DNA of 27,112 nucleotides, taken from assembly GCA_964472545.1 (NCBI GenBank), contig CAYYNP010000118.1, positions 1 through 27,112 on the forward strand, in the 5' to 3' direction. Positions 16,291-24,428 of this stretch are shown here, one piece after another. Numbering within the stretch: position 1 is the stretch's first letter; every line of letters begins with the position of its first letter. Source of the DNA: CAYYNP01 sp964472545. Its GTDB lineage: Bacteria; Planctomycetota; Planctomycetia; Pirellulales; Thermoguttaceae. The notes below the pieces were generated by a model. That model saw only the letters and a list, made by a program, of their open reading frames with translations. It had not been told where the DNA came from and did not search any database. The position numbers and the translations under genes are program-made.

Positions 16291-16680
16291 TGGGGAGTGG
16301 GGAGTGCGGCGTTGGGAGAGGGGTTGTTGGGAGAGGGGGTTGGGGGAGGGGAGTGAAGAGTTGGGGGGACGGGAGTCTTCTTCACGTGGCAGCACGGCCC
16401 CGGCCGCGGATTGGTGGATGGCCGATAGGCTGCGCAAAATGTCATTTCGATTGGGAAGAAGAGTCCCGTCCCATTCGTTTGCGTCATGCTCATGGAGCTT
16501 GTAGCGTGCTTCGCGTCGCGAGGTTCTGACACGAGGCTCTCACAGTGGCGACGTCAGTGGGACGGGACTCTCTTTCCCAATCGCAAGCCAGGTGGGAAGA
16601 CGGTTTGATAGTCGGCCCGATCGCGTTGCGGGGTCGTTGGGCCGGAGGAAAGAGACTCCCGTCCCTGCAACGGCGACGTA
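16291..16680. other. Non-coding gap with a G-rich tract and repeats
   Basis: About 390 bases between two convergent genes. From about 16291 to 16370 the plus strand is a run of GGGGAGT, GGGAGAGGGG and TTGGGGG-type units, with many G-tracts able to form G-quadruplexes. The 26-bp segments 16448-16473 and 16558-16583 are inverted copies (24 of 26 match, core GAGTCCCGTCCCA), and a partial third copy lies at 16647-16666. No gene is supported. The repeats separate the 3' ends of two operons and may limit read-through. Confidence 0.75.
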
Positions 16681-19605
16681 TCACCGGCACCGGTAGACCA
16701 GCACGCGGCCGTCGGTCATCATCAACGCGAACTGGTTGGCACGGGCGGTGGCCAAGACGGCCAGCGGGGAGCCGCCGCCGTGGTCGAATCGGGTTTCCAG
16801 GCGAACGTTGCGACCGGCCGTGTGATAGACTTCGCACTGTCCGGCGGCGGCCGCCACCAGCTTCTCGCCGCGGATAAACCCGGCCACCGGCTGCACCAGG
16901 TCGGTGGCGAAAGGCCGAATTTCGCCGGCGTCGGCTTCATCCCAGAAGACCGCCCCGCCAACCGCAAACGTGGCCGCCAGCCGCGTGCGGGAAAACGGCG
17001 CCGAGGCGGTCAGCGAGAGGATCGTGGCGGGCATCTCGGTTGGCACAATGCCGCGATCTGGGCGAACGGTGACCAGGTGGTCGCCCGCCGCAAGGTAGAC
17101 GCGGCCGTTGCGGACCTCCATCGGCACGTCCGGCAGCGGAAACGGCCAATCGACGGGGAATTCTTCGTAAGCGGAGGGGCGCGGAATCTGGTCCACGTGC
17201 AAGTGACGCGTGGAGACGATCCGGCTGTTGGCGTCAAACGCGTAGAGCGTAAGCCGGCCCGACGATGCAAGGCGTTCCAACACCCACGTGCTGCGATCGG
17301 AAGCTCGGGCGGCACTGCGGAATCCCGGTAGTATCCACGTCGGCTGCTCGACCGGCAACGACTGCTGAAACACGTTGGTCGCCGGCAATCGTGGCGGGTC
17401 GACAAAGATCCTGCCCCGGCTACACACCAACAGCGGCTGACGCTCCTGCGGATCAGCCAGCAGGCGGCACGTCGCCAAATCGGGCGGAAACGTTGCCCGC
17501 GGATCGCACCGCTGCTGCACCCCCTCGAAGTTCGCCCGCACCACCGTCAGCCGCGTCTGGGTCCGCCCAACCGCGTAGAAGATGTGGCCGATCGACGTGG
17601 CCGACCACCAATGGACGTCGGCAGGCAGGCAAAACTCTCGCAGCATCTCCGGGCGCTTCCGCAGCGCGGCAGGCTGGCGTATCGCCCGGGGACGCTTCGG
17701 CTTCGGCCGCTCCAGAAAACGCCGGCAATCGCGGGCCAAGAGACGATCTTCGGGCACCAAGCGCTCGACGGCCCCGACCAACCGCGCGGCGTCCGACGGC
17801 GGGGCCGAAGGCAGGGCCTCCGCGGCGATCATCCGTGTGACGTCGGCCGCTCGAGCGCGGACGTGGCGGCCGGGATAGTTGCCCGCCGTGTCGGCCAACA
17901 CGTCGACCAACGGCAGCAGGCAATCGGCCGGGATCGTCTCGTTGCGCACGCGCTCCACCCGTTCTTCGGCCGCGTCGTGGCGCCCCGACCGTCCCAGCAA
18001 TGCGAAGCTGGCTTCGAGGCACTTGCCTGCCTGGGGCGAGTGGGCCCAGCCGGTATCGAGCATCGCCAGGGCCTCGTCCGCGTCGCCGAGCTTTGTTTCC
18101 AGCAGGTCGGCCGCTTTGACGTAGTCCTGCCGGCCGGCGTATTTCGCGACCGCCCGGCGATAGGCAGCCTCGGCCAACTCGGGCTGTGCGAGCCGCGTGT
18201 AGAGTTCGCCCACCTTTTCGTGCTCGTCGAGTTGCTCGTAGAGCACCACGGCTTCGCTGAGCAGTCCGCCCTCCTCCAAACACTCCGCGGCCTGGCGCGG
18301 CCGGCTGAGTTTTTCGCGATAGAGCACGGCCGCCTCGCGCCATTGGCGGCCTCGCTTCAGCGCGGCGGCCGCCGCTTCGAGGTCGTCGAGCAACTCGGCG
18401 TAGATATACGCCGCCCGGCGGTATCGCCCCAGCCGCAACTCGCGATCGGCCAGTTCGCGATATCGGGCGATCAGTTGGAGATGGACGTCCGTCGAGAGAT
18501 CCCAATGGTCGACGGGCTCCCCGCCGCGGAGCCGGTTGAGGCTGAAATCGACGTCGCGCCGGCCCAACTCCGAGGACGGCGGCGCCGCGCCACGATGGGC
18601 ACCACCGCCGGTGCCGATGGCATAACGCAGCCCTTCGTCCGGATCGGTCTGGAGCAAGTGCAGCAGGCGATTGATCGACTTGTTGCGCAGCGCCTGGGAG
18701 GCCGCCTCGACCCGCTCGATCTGCCGCGAAGCCCAGCCGCCGAGGCGATCGATCCACGTCGGCCGGCTCGCCCCGCCGGGAGCCTTCGACACGGCCCAGA
18801 AGATCAACCCCGCCACGCCGGCCACTGCCCGCGCTCCGCCCCGCGCGGCGCGGCCGGCGATGCCGCTGGAAGGTTCGTTCGGGCTTGGTGGCAACGCGTC
18901 TTCGGTCGGCGTTTGCGTGCCGATGTCGTCGCGGCCCTGCTCGAAGATCCGCTCGATACTCGGGACCTCCTCCGGCACGATCGACAACAGCCGCCCGTTG
19001 ACGGCCACGCCCGGCAGTGCGCGGGTGAAATCCGATGCATGCAACTCGGGCACTTCGAGCAGATCGGCCGGTCGCAGCAGTTCCGACGGCTCGAAGGCGA
19101 CCGGCCCGATGGCTGGGTGCCAGACATAGAGGTTTGCGCTAGGGTGGCTGGCGCTAGGGTGGCTGGTGGCTGAGCGCAGCGAAGCCCCAGGACCCTCGCC
19201 TCCGGTTTCCTGGGGCACCGCTGCGCTTTGCCCCAGCCACCTTTGGCTTTGCCCCAGGCACCCTTCGTCCGATGTCGGCAACAAGGCGGCCAACTCCGAC
19301 TCCTGGGCGTCCGGTTCCAACCGCGCTTCCACCGGCAGATAGAGCCGCCCGGCCAGGCATCCGTACGCCGCCGTGCCGCGAGAGACCTTCGGCCGGCTGC
19401 CGTCCGGCGGGATCGCCAACACGCCCACAGCCGAAAGGTCCTGTCGGGAGACGGGCAGTACGCACAACAGGACGTCTGCCAACGGCACGTCCCAGGCGGT
19501 CAACTCGGCCAGCCAGCGCGCCGGGTTGCCGCCGGGAATCAGCCACGCGGCCGCGTCGCGCTGCGGCCGGCGGTCGTGTCGGATTGAAAGCGGCAGCCGT
19601 GTCAC
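16681..19605 (-). CDS. MoxR-vWA-propeller system protein: bpX N-domain, TPR, beta-propeller
   Basis: The 974-residue cytoplasmic protein is the last gene of the five-gene operon. Residues about 1-210 form an alpha/beta domain of bpX type. This is interrupted at about 115-157 by repeat-encoded sequence. A weakly hydrophobic alanine/glycine-rich segment lies near 255-272. Residues about 375-560 are TPR-like helical repeats (RYRRAAYIYAELLDD, REAAVLYREKLSR, SEAVVLYEQLDEH, AEAAYRRAVAKYAG). The remainder, from about 620, is a divergent beta-propeller with repeated strand pairs such as GRVYLAAGDHLVTV and a closing DGRVLVYRCR. GTG 19605 is chosen because it overlaps the previous stop as GTGA; the longer reading from 19716 is a shadow of the upstream gene. 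It likely serves as a protein-binding platform. Confidence 0.75.
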   Translation of the reverse strand: MTRLPLSIRHDRRPQRDAAAWLIPGGNPARWLAELTAWDVPLADVLLCVLPVSRQDLSAVGVLAIPPDGSRPKVSRGTAAYGCLAGRLYLPVEARLEPDAQESELAALLPTSDEGCLGQSQRWLGQSAAVPQETGGEGPGASLRSATSHPSASHPSANLYVWHPAIGPVAFEPSELLRPADLLEVPELHASDFTRALPGVAVNGRLLSIVPEEVPSIERIFEQGRDDIGTQTPTEDALPPSPNEPSSGIAGRAARGGARAVAGVAGLIFWAVSKAPGGASRPTWIDRLGGWASRQIERVEAASQALRNKSINRLLHLLQTDPDEGLRYAIGTGGGAHRGAAPPSSELGRRDVDFSLNRLRGGEPVDHWDLSTDVHLQLIARYRELADRELRLGRYRRAAYIYAELLDDLEAAAAALKRGRQWREAAVLYREKLSRPRQAAECLEEGGLLSEAVVLYEQLDEHEKVGELYTRLAQPELAEAAYRRAVAKYAGRQDYVKAADLLETKLGDADEALAMLDTGWAHSPQAGKCLEASFALLGRSGRHDAAEERVERVRNETIPADCLLPLVDVLADTAGNYPGRHVRARAADVTRMIAAEALPSAPPSDAARLVGAVERLVPEDRLLARDCRRFLERPKPKRPRAIRQPAALRKRPEMLREFCLPADVHWWSATSIGHIFYAVGRTQTRLTVVRANFEGVQQRCDPRATFPPDLATCRLLADPQERQPLLVCSRGRIFVDPPRLPATNVFQQSLPVEQPTWILPGFRSAARASDRSTWVLERLASSGRLTLYAFDANSRIVSTRHLHVDQIPRPSAYEEFPVDWPFPLPDVPMEVRNGRVYLAAGDHLVTVRPDRGIVPTEMPATILSLTASAPFSRTRLAATFAVGGAVFWDEADAGEIRPFATDLVQPVAGFIRGEKLVAAAAGQCEVYHTAGRNVRLETRFDHGGGSPLAVLATARANQFALMMTDGRVLVYRCR
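19136..19262. repeat. Intergenic-type palindromic repeat inside a coding sequence
   Basis: Two exact tandem 15-mers (19136-19150 and 19151-19165) are followed by an imperfect inverted pair, GGTGGCTGAGCGCAGCG...CCCCAGG and CCTGGGGCACCGCTGCGC. The block 19210-19241 is identical over 32 bases to the intergenic copy at 9484-9515. The reading frame of the TPR/propeller gene passes through without a stop, giving residues about 115-157 with serine/glutamine-rich, non-globular character. Confidence 0.88.
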
Positions 19606-22388
19606 GTCAATCGCCTCACAAACGCCCCGATCACGTCCCGATAGACCTCGTCCGGCCGGGCGTTGGCCGTATCGCCGACAAAGTACGGATGTCCGAAGAT
19701 CCGCCCATCGGAACACCAGCCGGCCATGGCCCCTTCGTTGAGCACCAGCGTGGCTTCCGGCAGGTTGGCGTCGGAGCTGATCAGGTGCAGCAGCCCGCGG
19801 GAGTCAAGAAAAGCCCGGCTGCCGTCGTCCCAGGTGGCGACGCCCAGCGTGTAGCCAGTCTCCGGCGGGCCTTCGACCAACCGGAACGTTCGCCAGTCTT
19901 CCGATTTCGCGTACGAATCCGACTCGGTGATCGCCTTCAGCAGTAGATCGCGATTGTGCAGCACGATGCAACCGAGCCGGCCCTTGCGAGATTCCAGCAC
20001 GAGGCAACCCTGCTGGGCACGGATCCGCAGGAATCGATGCCAGGTGGTCATCGGGTCGGCCGTTGCTGCAATACGCGGTTCAACGATGGGCCAAGGCACA
20101 CCCCCGACGCGCTGCGACGTGCCCTGCGCGACGTCGACCAACGTCAGATTGTGCCATCCGTAGTCACTGTACACCAGATGATTCCCGTCTCGCGAGACCG
20201 CGACGAGCTTGATCTCATCGCGCAACCCGTGCTCGACCTGCTGGAAACGCTCTTCTGCCGGAAAGTAGAGGTGGCCAGCGTTGGTGACCACGACGGTCTG
20301 CGGCGGGTCGTAGCGTTCGAAAACGGTCAGAGGTGGCTGGCCCTCGGGCAGTCCTACCAGCGGCACTTTCTCCAGCGAAGGCGTCGCCCCGTCGTAGGCC
20401 ATGGCAGACCATTCGCGATTGGTGTCCCAGCCGAAAGCAATCCGGGCGTCATCCACCCGCCTCTGACGGAAGAAGTAGCGATCGCGTTCGTGGTACGTTC
20501 CGTAGGGAATCGCCGCCGATGCGATCCTACGGCCGGTGGACGTCTCCAGCACATCGACGCGGCCCTCGCCCTGGCGGCTGGTGTAGGCCAGGAACAACAT
20601 GCCGTGGTGCATCCAGGCGGCCGTCGGCGGATGCTCGCCCGTTTCCAATCGCATCCGGTGGCAATCATCGGTGGGCAAGCCGATCGAAAGCAGGAACACG
20701 TCCGGGCTATGGGTCGCCGCGATGATCGCCTGCGTCAGTTCGTGATTGGTCGGAGACGGCATTGCCCAGAGCAGCTTTCCCACGGGCAGATCGTCGGCCA
20801 GTTGGCGTGCTCCGCGGGCGCGGCGCTCCCATAGCATCAAGCGTCGGTCTTTGGTGATCGCCAACACGCCCCGCCAGCCGGCACACCAGGTCCGCTGCGG
20901 GTCGATCGGCTGGTACGAAAGTAATAGTGGAAACGGCGTCACGCCAAAGATGGCCGGCAGCGTGCCTTCGCGGCGGCGATCGATCAGCGGCGTGGTGGGC
21001 TTCACCCGCGGCTTGACCAATTTGTCCAGATCGAGCCGCGCCTCGCGCAGCGGCTTGCTGCCGCGGGCCGTGCGAAGCTGAATACGGAACCGGCCGTCGC
21101 GATCGACGGTGGCCACGACCAACGGCGAGACGTCCGGCGATTGGATCGCCCGCTCGAACCGCCGATCGTCCAATACGTCCTCGCCGGTGATCAACACGGC
21201 GTCGGCCGGCTCGCCAGACTCGTCGGCCGCAGAGAGAAAGGCCGGCAGCGCGTCGCCCGGATGGGCCTCCGGACGCAGCACCGCCAGATGCTCGACGAGC
21301 CCCTTGCGGCTGGTCAGATCGACCGGCACCACGCGGTCGCCCTGCGGGCGAAACGCCGCCACGTCGGCCCGGCGGTCGCCGGTGGCGGCCAGCGCCAGCG
21401 CCACGGCCGTGGCGAAAACCCGCGGCACACCCCAGAGCCGGATGCCGGCGTCGATCAGCAGCGCCCGACAACGCGGCGGGTTCTGCGGCGGCGACTCGCG
21501 GCGCAGATACATCGCCTCGTTGACCGCCACGCGGACCGCCAGCGTGAGATTGTCGTAGGCCAACTCGCTCAGCAACAGCCGATCCAACGGCCCGCGGTTG
21601 GCGATACCCGACACGCCGCCCACCGGAAGGTCGTCGTGCCGGGCCATCGGACGCGGCAACGAAGCGGCGGCCATCAGGTGCCGGGCCAATCGGGCCACGC
21701 CGCCAAGTTCCGGATCGTCCTGCAATTCGCCCACCAATCGCCGCACGCGTTCGGCCGGCGGCAACTCGATCTCGGCCGGTTCGACGAGCCGATCCAAACC
21801 GGTCTGCAGCCGCAGTTCGAGCGATTCGGCGTCGACCTTCTGCAAGCCCTCGTGCAGTGCGCGAAGATGGGCCACAAATCGATCGTATCCGGCGGAAGCC
21901 TCGCGGCAAGGCGTCAGCATTTCCGGTGGGGGAACGTCGCCCAGAGCACGCAACACGCCGGGGGATTCGGCGGCCGGGCGCCGGCGCGGGCACGCCTCGA
22001 AGACAACCTCTGCCAAGACGGCCTTTGCATACGGGCCCTTGCGACGTTCTTCCGGCAGCGCGTTGACGGCGTCGAGTTTGGCGAACAACTCGGGCAGCCA
22101 GCCGGGCAAGTCGCGACGCTGCACGCTGGCCAGCAGACCGGCCGTCGTGCCCAACTCGCGGGAGGCCTCGCCCCAGGGATCGCGGCAGGCCGCCAACAGC
22201 AGCACCAACGCATCCATCGGCGGCAGCCCACCCGCCGCCAACCGCTCGAGCACGATCTCCAACTCGCCACGAAACACGATCGTGGTGCCGTGGGCCCAAT
22301 AGATCGCCTCGGCGTCGTCGGACCATTGCCAGAACGAGTCTTGATCGGGTGCGAGGTAGTTTCGGGCGGTCTGGAAGTCGTCAGCCAT
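19602..22388 (-). CDS. vWA domain / beta-propeller protein of the MoxR ternary system
   Basis: The 928-residue cytoplasmic protein has three parts. Residues 1-300 are an alpha-helical, tryptophan-containing domain (DSFWQWSDDAEAIYWAHGTT at 17-36) characteristic of MoxR-vWA-propeller systems. Residues about 306-440 form a von Willebrand A fold: strand RALLIDAG (308-315), a helix with VFATAVALALAAT (324-336), and strand DAVLITGED (396-404). The metal site DxSxS is replaced by DAGIR, so metal binding is probably weak or lost. Residues about 480-928 form a seven-bladed-type beta-propeller with repeated strand pairs. The protein should be a target or partner of the MoxR ATPase. ATG 22388 gives an 8-nt overlap with the previous stop. 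The longer reading from 22433 is not supported. Confidence 0.8.
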   Translation of the reverse strand: MADDFQTARNYLAPDQDSFWQWSDDAEAIYWAHGTTIVFRGELEIVLERLAAGGLPPMDALVLLLAACRDPWGEASRELGTTAGLLASVQRRDLPGWLPELFAKLDAVNALPEERRKGPYAKAVLAEVVFEACPRRRPAAESPGVLRALGDVPPPEMLTPCREASAGYDRFVAHLRALHEGLQKVDAESLELRLQTGLDRLVEPAEIELPPAERVRRLVGELQDDPELGGVARLARHLMAAASLPRPMARHDDLPVGGVSGIANRGPLDRLLLSELAYDNLTLAVRVAVNEAMYLRRESPPQNPPRCRALLIDAGIRLWGVPRVFATAVALALAATGDRRADVAAFRPQGDRVVPVDLTSRKGLVEHLAVLRPEAHPGDALPAFLSAADESGEPADAVLITGEDVLDDRRFERAIQSPDVSPLVVATVDRDGRFRIQLRTARGSKPLREARLDLDKLVKPRVKPTTPLIDRRREGTLPAIFGVTPFPLLLSYQPIDPQRTWCAGWRGVLAITKDRRLMLWERRARGARQLADDLPVGKLLWAMPSPTNHELTQAIIAATHSPDVFLLSIGLPTDDCHRMRLETGEHPPTAAWMHHGMLFLAYTSRQGEGRVDVLETSTGRRIASAAIPYGTYHERDRYFFRQRRVDDARIAFGWDTNREWSAMAYDGATPSLEKVPLVGLPEGQPPLTVFERYDPPQTVVVTNAGHLYFPAEERFQQVEHGLRDEIKLVAVSRDGNHLVYSDYGWHNLTLVDVAQGTSQRVGGVPWPIVEPRIAATADPMTTWHRFLRIRAQQGCLVLESRKGRLGCIVLHNRDLLLKAITESDSYAKSEDWRTFRLVEGPPETGYTLGVATWDDGSRAFLDSRGLLHLISSDANLPEATLVLNEGAMAGWCSDGRIFGHPYFVGDTANARPDEVYRDVIGAFVRRLT

Positions 22389-23205
22389 CGGCGAGGCCCT
22401 CCGCGGTGGCGCGAATCGCCGAACGGCCGGCACGGGCGAAGTCGTCTGCGGCGATCCGCTGCCAGGGGCCGTCGAGGGTCCACAACGTCAGATCGCCCTT
22501 CTCCAATTGCAGCAGCCGGCGCAGCGTCGGCGCGTCGACCGCCGGCGACCACGTCCATCCGGCCGGCACCGCCACACCGCCACGGTCGACGAAACGCGCG
22601 CCGGCCAGCGGCGGCAAGGGCGTGCCGCGAATCACCACGGCGCAATGCCGTAGCCGAAGTCGCCAGACTTTGGCCGCCCCCTCTCCGTCGTTCACGTTAC
22701 GATCCAAAGTCTGGCGACTTCGGCTACCCGAATCGTGCGCGCCGGTTGCCCCGGCTACGGCAAACGACCAGCGATCCAGCCGGACCTGCGGCGCCGCGAC
22801 GGCGTAGTCGTAGAACCGATCGAAAGGCGTCAACAGCACGTCGGCTTCCCGCTCGGCCGCCGAGCGCACCAGCCGCAGCGGCACACGGGCCTCGGCCCGT
22901 CCCGCCATCGCGGCCGTGGGCACGTCGATTTCGGCCCATTGACGCAACGCTATCCACGGCCCTTCGGGCAAATGCCCACGCGGAACTCGGGCGGCCGTCG
23001 GCAGAAGCTGGCCGTCGTCGAGCACGGCAAACCGCCGCGCACCGGCCACCGATCGCAACCGCCGATCGGTCGCTTCATCGGGTCCGGCTCCCCGCAGCCA
23101 GATCGCGTCGGCACAGCGGCAGACTTCGACCCCGGCGATTCGCCAGAGCCGCCCCAGCGAGCCGGCGTCGCGTTCGGCCAAACGGATTGCCCAACGGTCG
23201 CTCAC
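22381..23205 (-). CDS. Small bpX-type protein of the MoxR ternary system
   Basis: This 274-residue protein lies between the MoxR ATPase and the vWA/propeller gene. Early residues (WAIRLAERDAGSLGRLWRI, 5-23) and later strands (GQLLPTAARVPRGHLPEGPW, 65-84) match the general character of the bpX adaptor domains in these operons, but the exact bpX subtype was not assigned. No catalytic motif is visible. Residues 158-187 are encoded by a perfect 24-bp inverted repeat and its loop, are rich in arginine, and are unlikely to be part of the core fold. The start is GTG 23205, overlapping the MoxR stop as GTGA. The stop overlaps the vWA gene start by 8 nt. It likely bridges the ATPase and its propeller partner, which is an inference. 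Confidence 0.65.
   Translation of the reverse strand: MSDRWAIRLAERDAGSLGRLWRIAGVEVCRCADAIWLRGAGPDEATDRRLRSVAGARRFAVLDDGQLLPTAARVPRGHLPEGPWIALRQWAEIDVPTAAMAGRAEARVPLRLVRSAAEREADVLLTPFDRFYDYAVAAPQVRLDRWSFAVAGATGAHDSGSRSRQTLDRNVNDGEGAAKVWRLRLRHCAVVIRGTPLPPLAGARFVDRGGVAVPAGWTWSPAVDAPTLRRLLQLEKGDLTLWTLDGPWQRIAADDFARAGRSAIRATAEGLADG
22650..22727. repeat. Perfect 24-bp inverted repeat inside a coding sequence
   Basis: The arms 22650-22673 and 22704-22727 are exact reverse complements, with a 30-base loop. The core GGCGACTTCGGCTAC recurs in the intergenic hairpin at 12935-12950. The bpX-type reading frame continues through the whole structure, adding residues about 158-187 (RQTLDRN from one arm, KVWRLRLRH from the other). 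Confidence 0.95.
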
Positions 23206-24428
23206 GGCTTGCCCCCCAGTTTCTCCCAGAGTTCGTCGGCCCGTTGCTGGAGAAACTCGCGTTGCTGTTGCCCTTCGACCCAGGGGATTCGCCCGGCCAA
23301 CAGTCCCAGCCGATCGGCCAGGTAGCTGCGTTCGGTGGCCGGCAGGTCGCCGTCGGCCAACCGCTGGGCAATCGCTTCGACGTCGCGGGCGAGCACGTCG
23401 GGATCGGGGGCGTCGCCGCCGCTCGAACGGGGATGGTGGGCTGTTTCATCTTCGCTTTCGTCGCGGTCGATGGCCTCTTGCACCAACGACGCCAGCACTT
23501 CCTGCTGCTCCTCAGTGTCCCAGATATATCGCAGCACCCACAGATCGCTTAACTGAGCCTGCAACCGCCCACAAAGCAATGCGCTGGCCCCGATCGGCCG
23601 CTGCAGCTTGACCGCACGCCGGTCGGAGACCGGGATGCCGGCGTGGCGGAGCCGATGGATCAGTTCGACGAACGGCCCGCGGACTTGCGTGAAATCGACC
23701 TGCCCCAACAGCTCGTTGAGCCGGCGGACGTCGTCGTCGCTCAAGGTGGCGGCGGCCTGCCCACGGCCGAGGTCCAGTTCCCAGCCGGCCACCAACACGT
23801 CGGCCATCTGCTCCGGCGGGACGTTGTCGCAATGCACCCGCAGCAGGAAGCGGTCGAAGAGTGCCCCCAGGGCGTCGTCCTCCGGCAGCCGGTTGCTGGC
23901 CCCGACGGTCATCATCAGCGGCAACGCCCGGGTTTCGCGTCCGCGGCGGAAGATCCGCTCGTTGAGCACCATCAACAGGCTGTTGAGGATCGCACTGTTG
24001 GCGTTGAGCAACTCGTCGAGAAACACGAACGCCGCTTCCGGCAGCATGCCCTCGGTGTTGGTCACCAGTTCGCCTTCGCGAAGCTTGCGGATATCGAACG
24101 GGCCAAACAGTTCGTTGGGCTCGGTGAAGCGGGTCAAGAGATAGTCGAACACGCGTCCGTCGATCCGCCGGGCGAGGTCCTGCACCAACGCACTCTTGGC
24201 CGTGCCCGGCGGGCCAAGCACGAACAGGTTCTCGCCGCCCACCAAACAGACGCCCAACAGGTCGATGATCTCGTCCTTGGCCACAAAGGCCGACTTCATC
24301 GGCAGCAGCACCTCGTCGTTCAGCCGCCGGCCCAATGCCAGCGCGGCGTCGACGGCGGGATCGCTGGGGGTCGCGTCTTCGGTGGGCACATTCTCGGCCG
24401 AATGGTTGTCGTCGAAAGCGTCCGTCAT
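23202..24428 (-). CDS. MoxR family AAA+ ATPase
   Basis: The 408-residue ATPase carries all the MoxR marks: Walker A GPPGTAKSA (72-80), the MoxR-specific ELFGPFDI segment (106-113), Walker B AFVFLDELLNANSAILNSLL (133-152), sensor 1 GASNR (176-180), and an arginine-finger region FDRFLLRV (191-198). The C-terminal part has a helical lid and an acidic QE/DESEDE stretch. MoxR proteins remodel partners that carry vWA domains. The vWA partner here is encoded two genes downstream. ATG 24428 is preferred because it overlaps the upstream stop as TGATG; the open frame upstream to 24908 is only antisense-like arginine-rich sequence. The stop overlaps the next GTG start as GTGA. Confidence 0.92.
   Translation of the reverse strand: MTDAFDDNHSAENVPTEDATPSDPAVDAALALGRRLNDEVLLPMKSAFVAKDEIIDLLGVCLVGGENLFVLGPPGTAKSALVQDLARRIDGRVFDYLLTRFTEPNELFGPFDIRKLREGELVTNTEGMLPEAAFVFLDELLNANSAILNSLLMVLNERIFRRGRETRALPLMMTVGASNRLPEDDALGALFDRFLLRVHCDNVPPEQMADVLVAGWELDLGRGQAAATLSDDDVRRLNELLGQVDFTQVRGPFVELIHRLRHAGIPVSDRRAVKLQRPIGASALLCGRLQAQLSDLWVLRYIWDTEEQQEVLASLVQEAIDRDESEDETAHHPRSSGGDAPDPDVLARDVEAIAQRLADGDLPATERSYLADRLGLLAGRIPWVEGQQQREFLQQRADELWEKLGGKP

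Noticed and set aside
21141..23552. An 800-residue plus-strand open frame
   Set aside because: Extreme Arg/Gln/His composition, antisense to three overlapping operon genes. Typical by-product of high GC at third codon positions.
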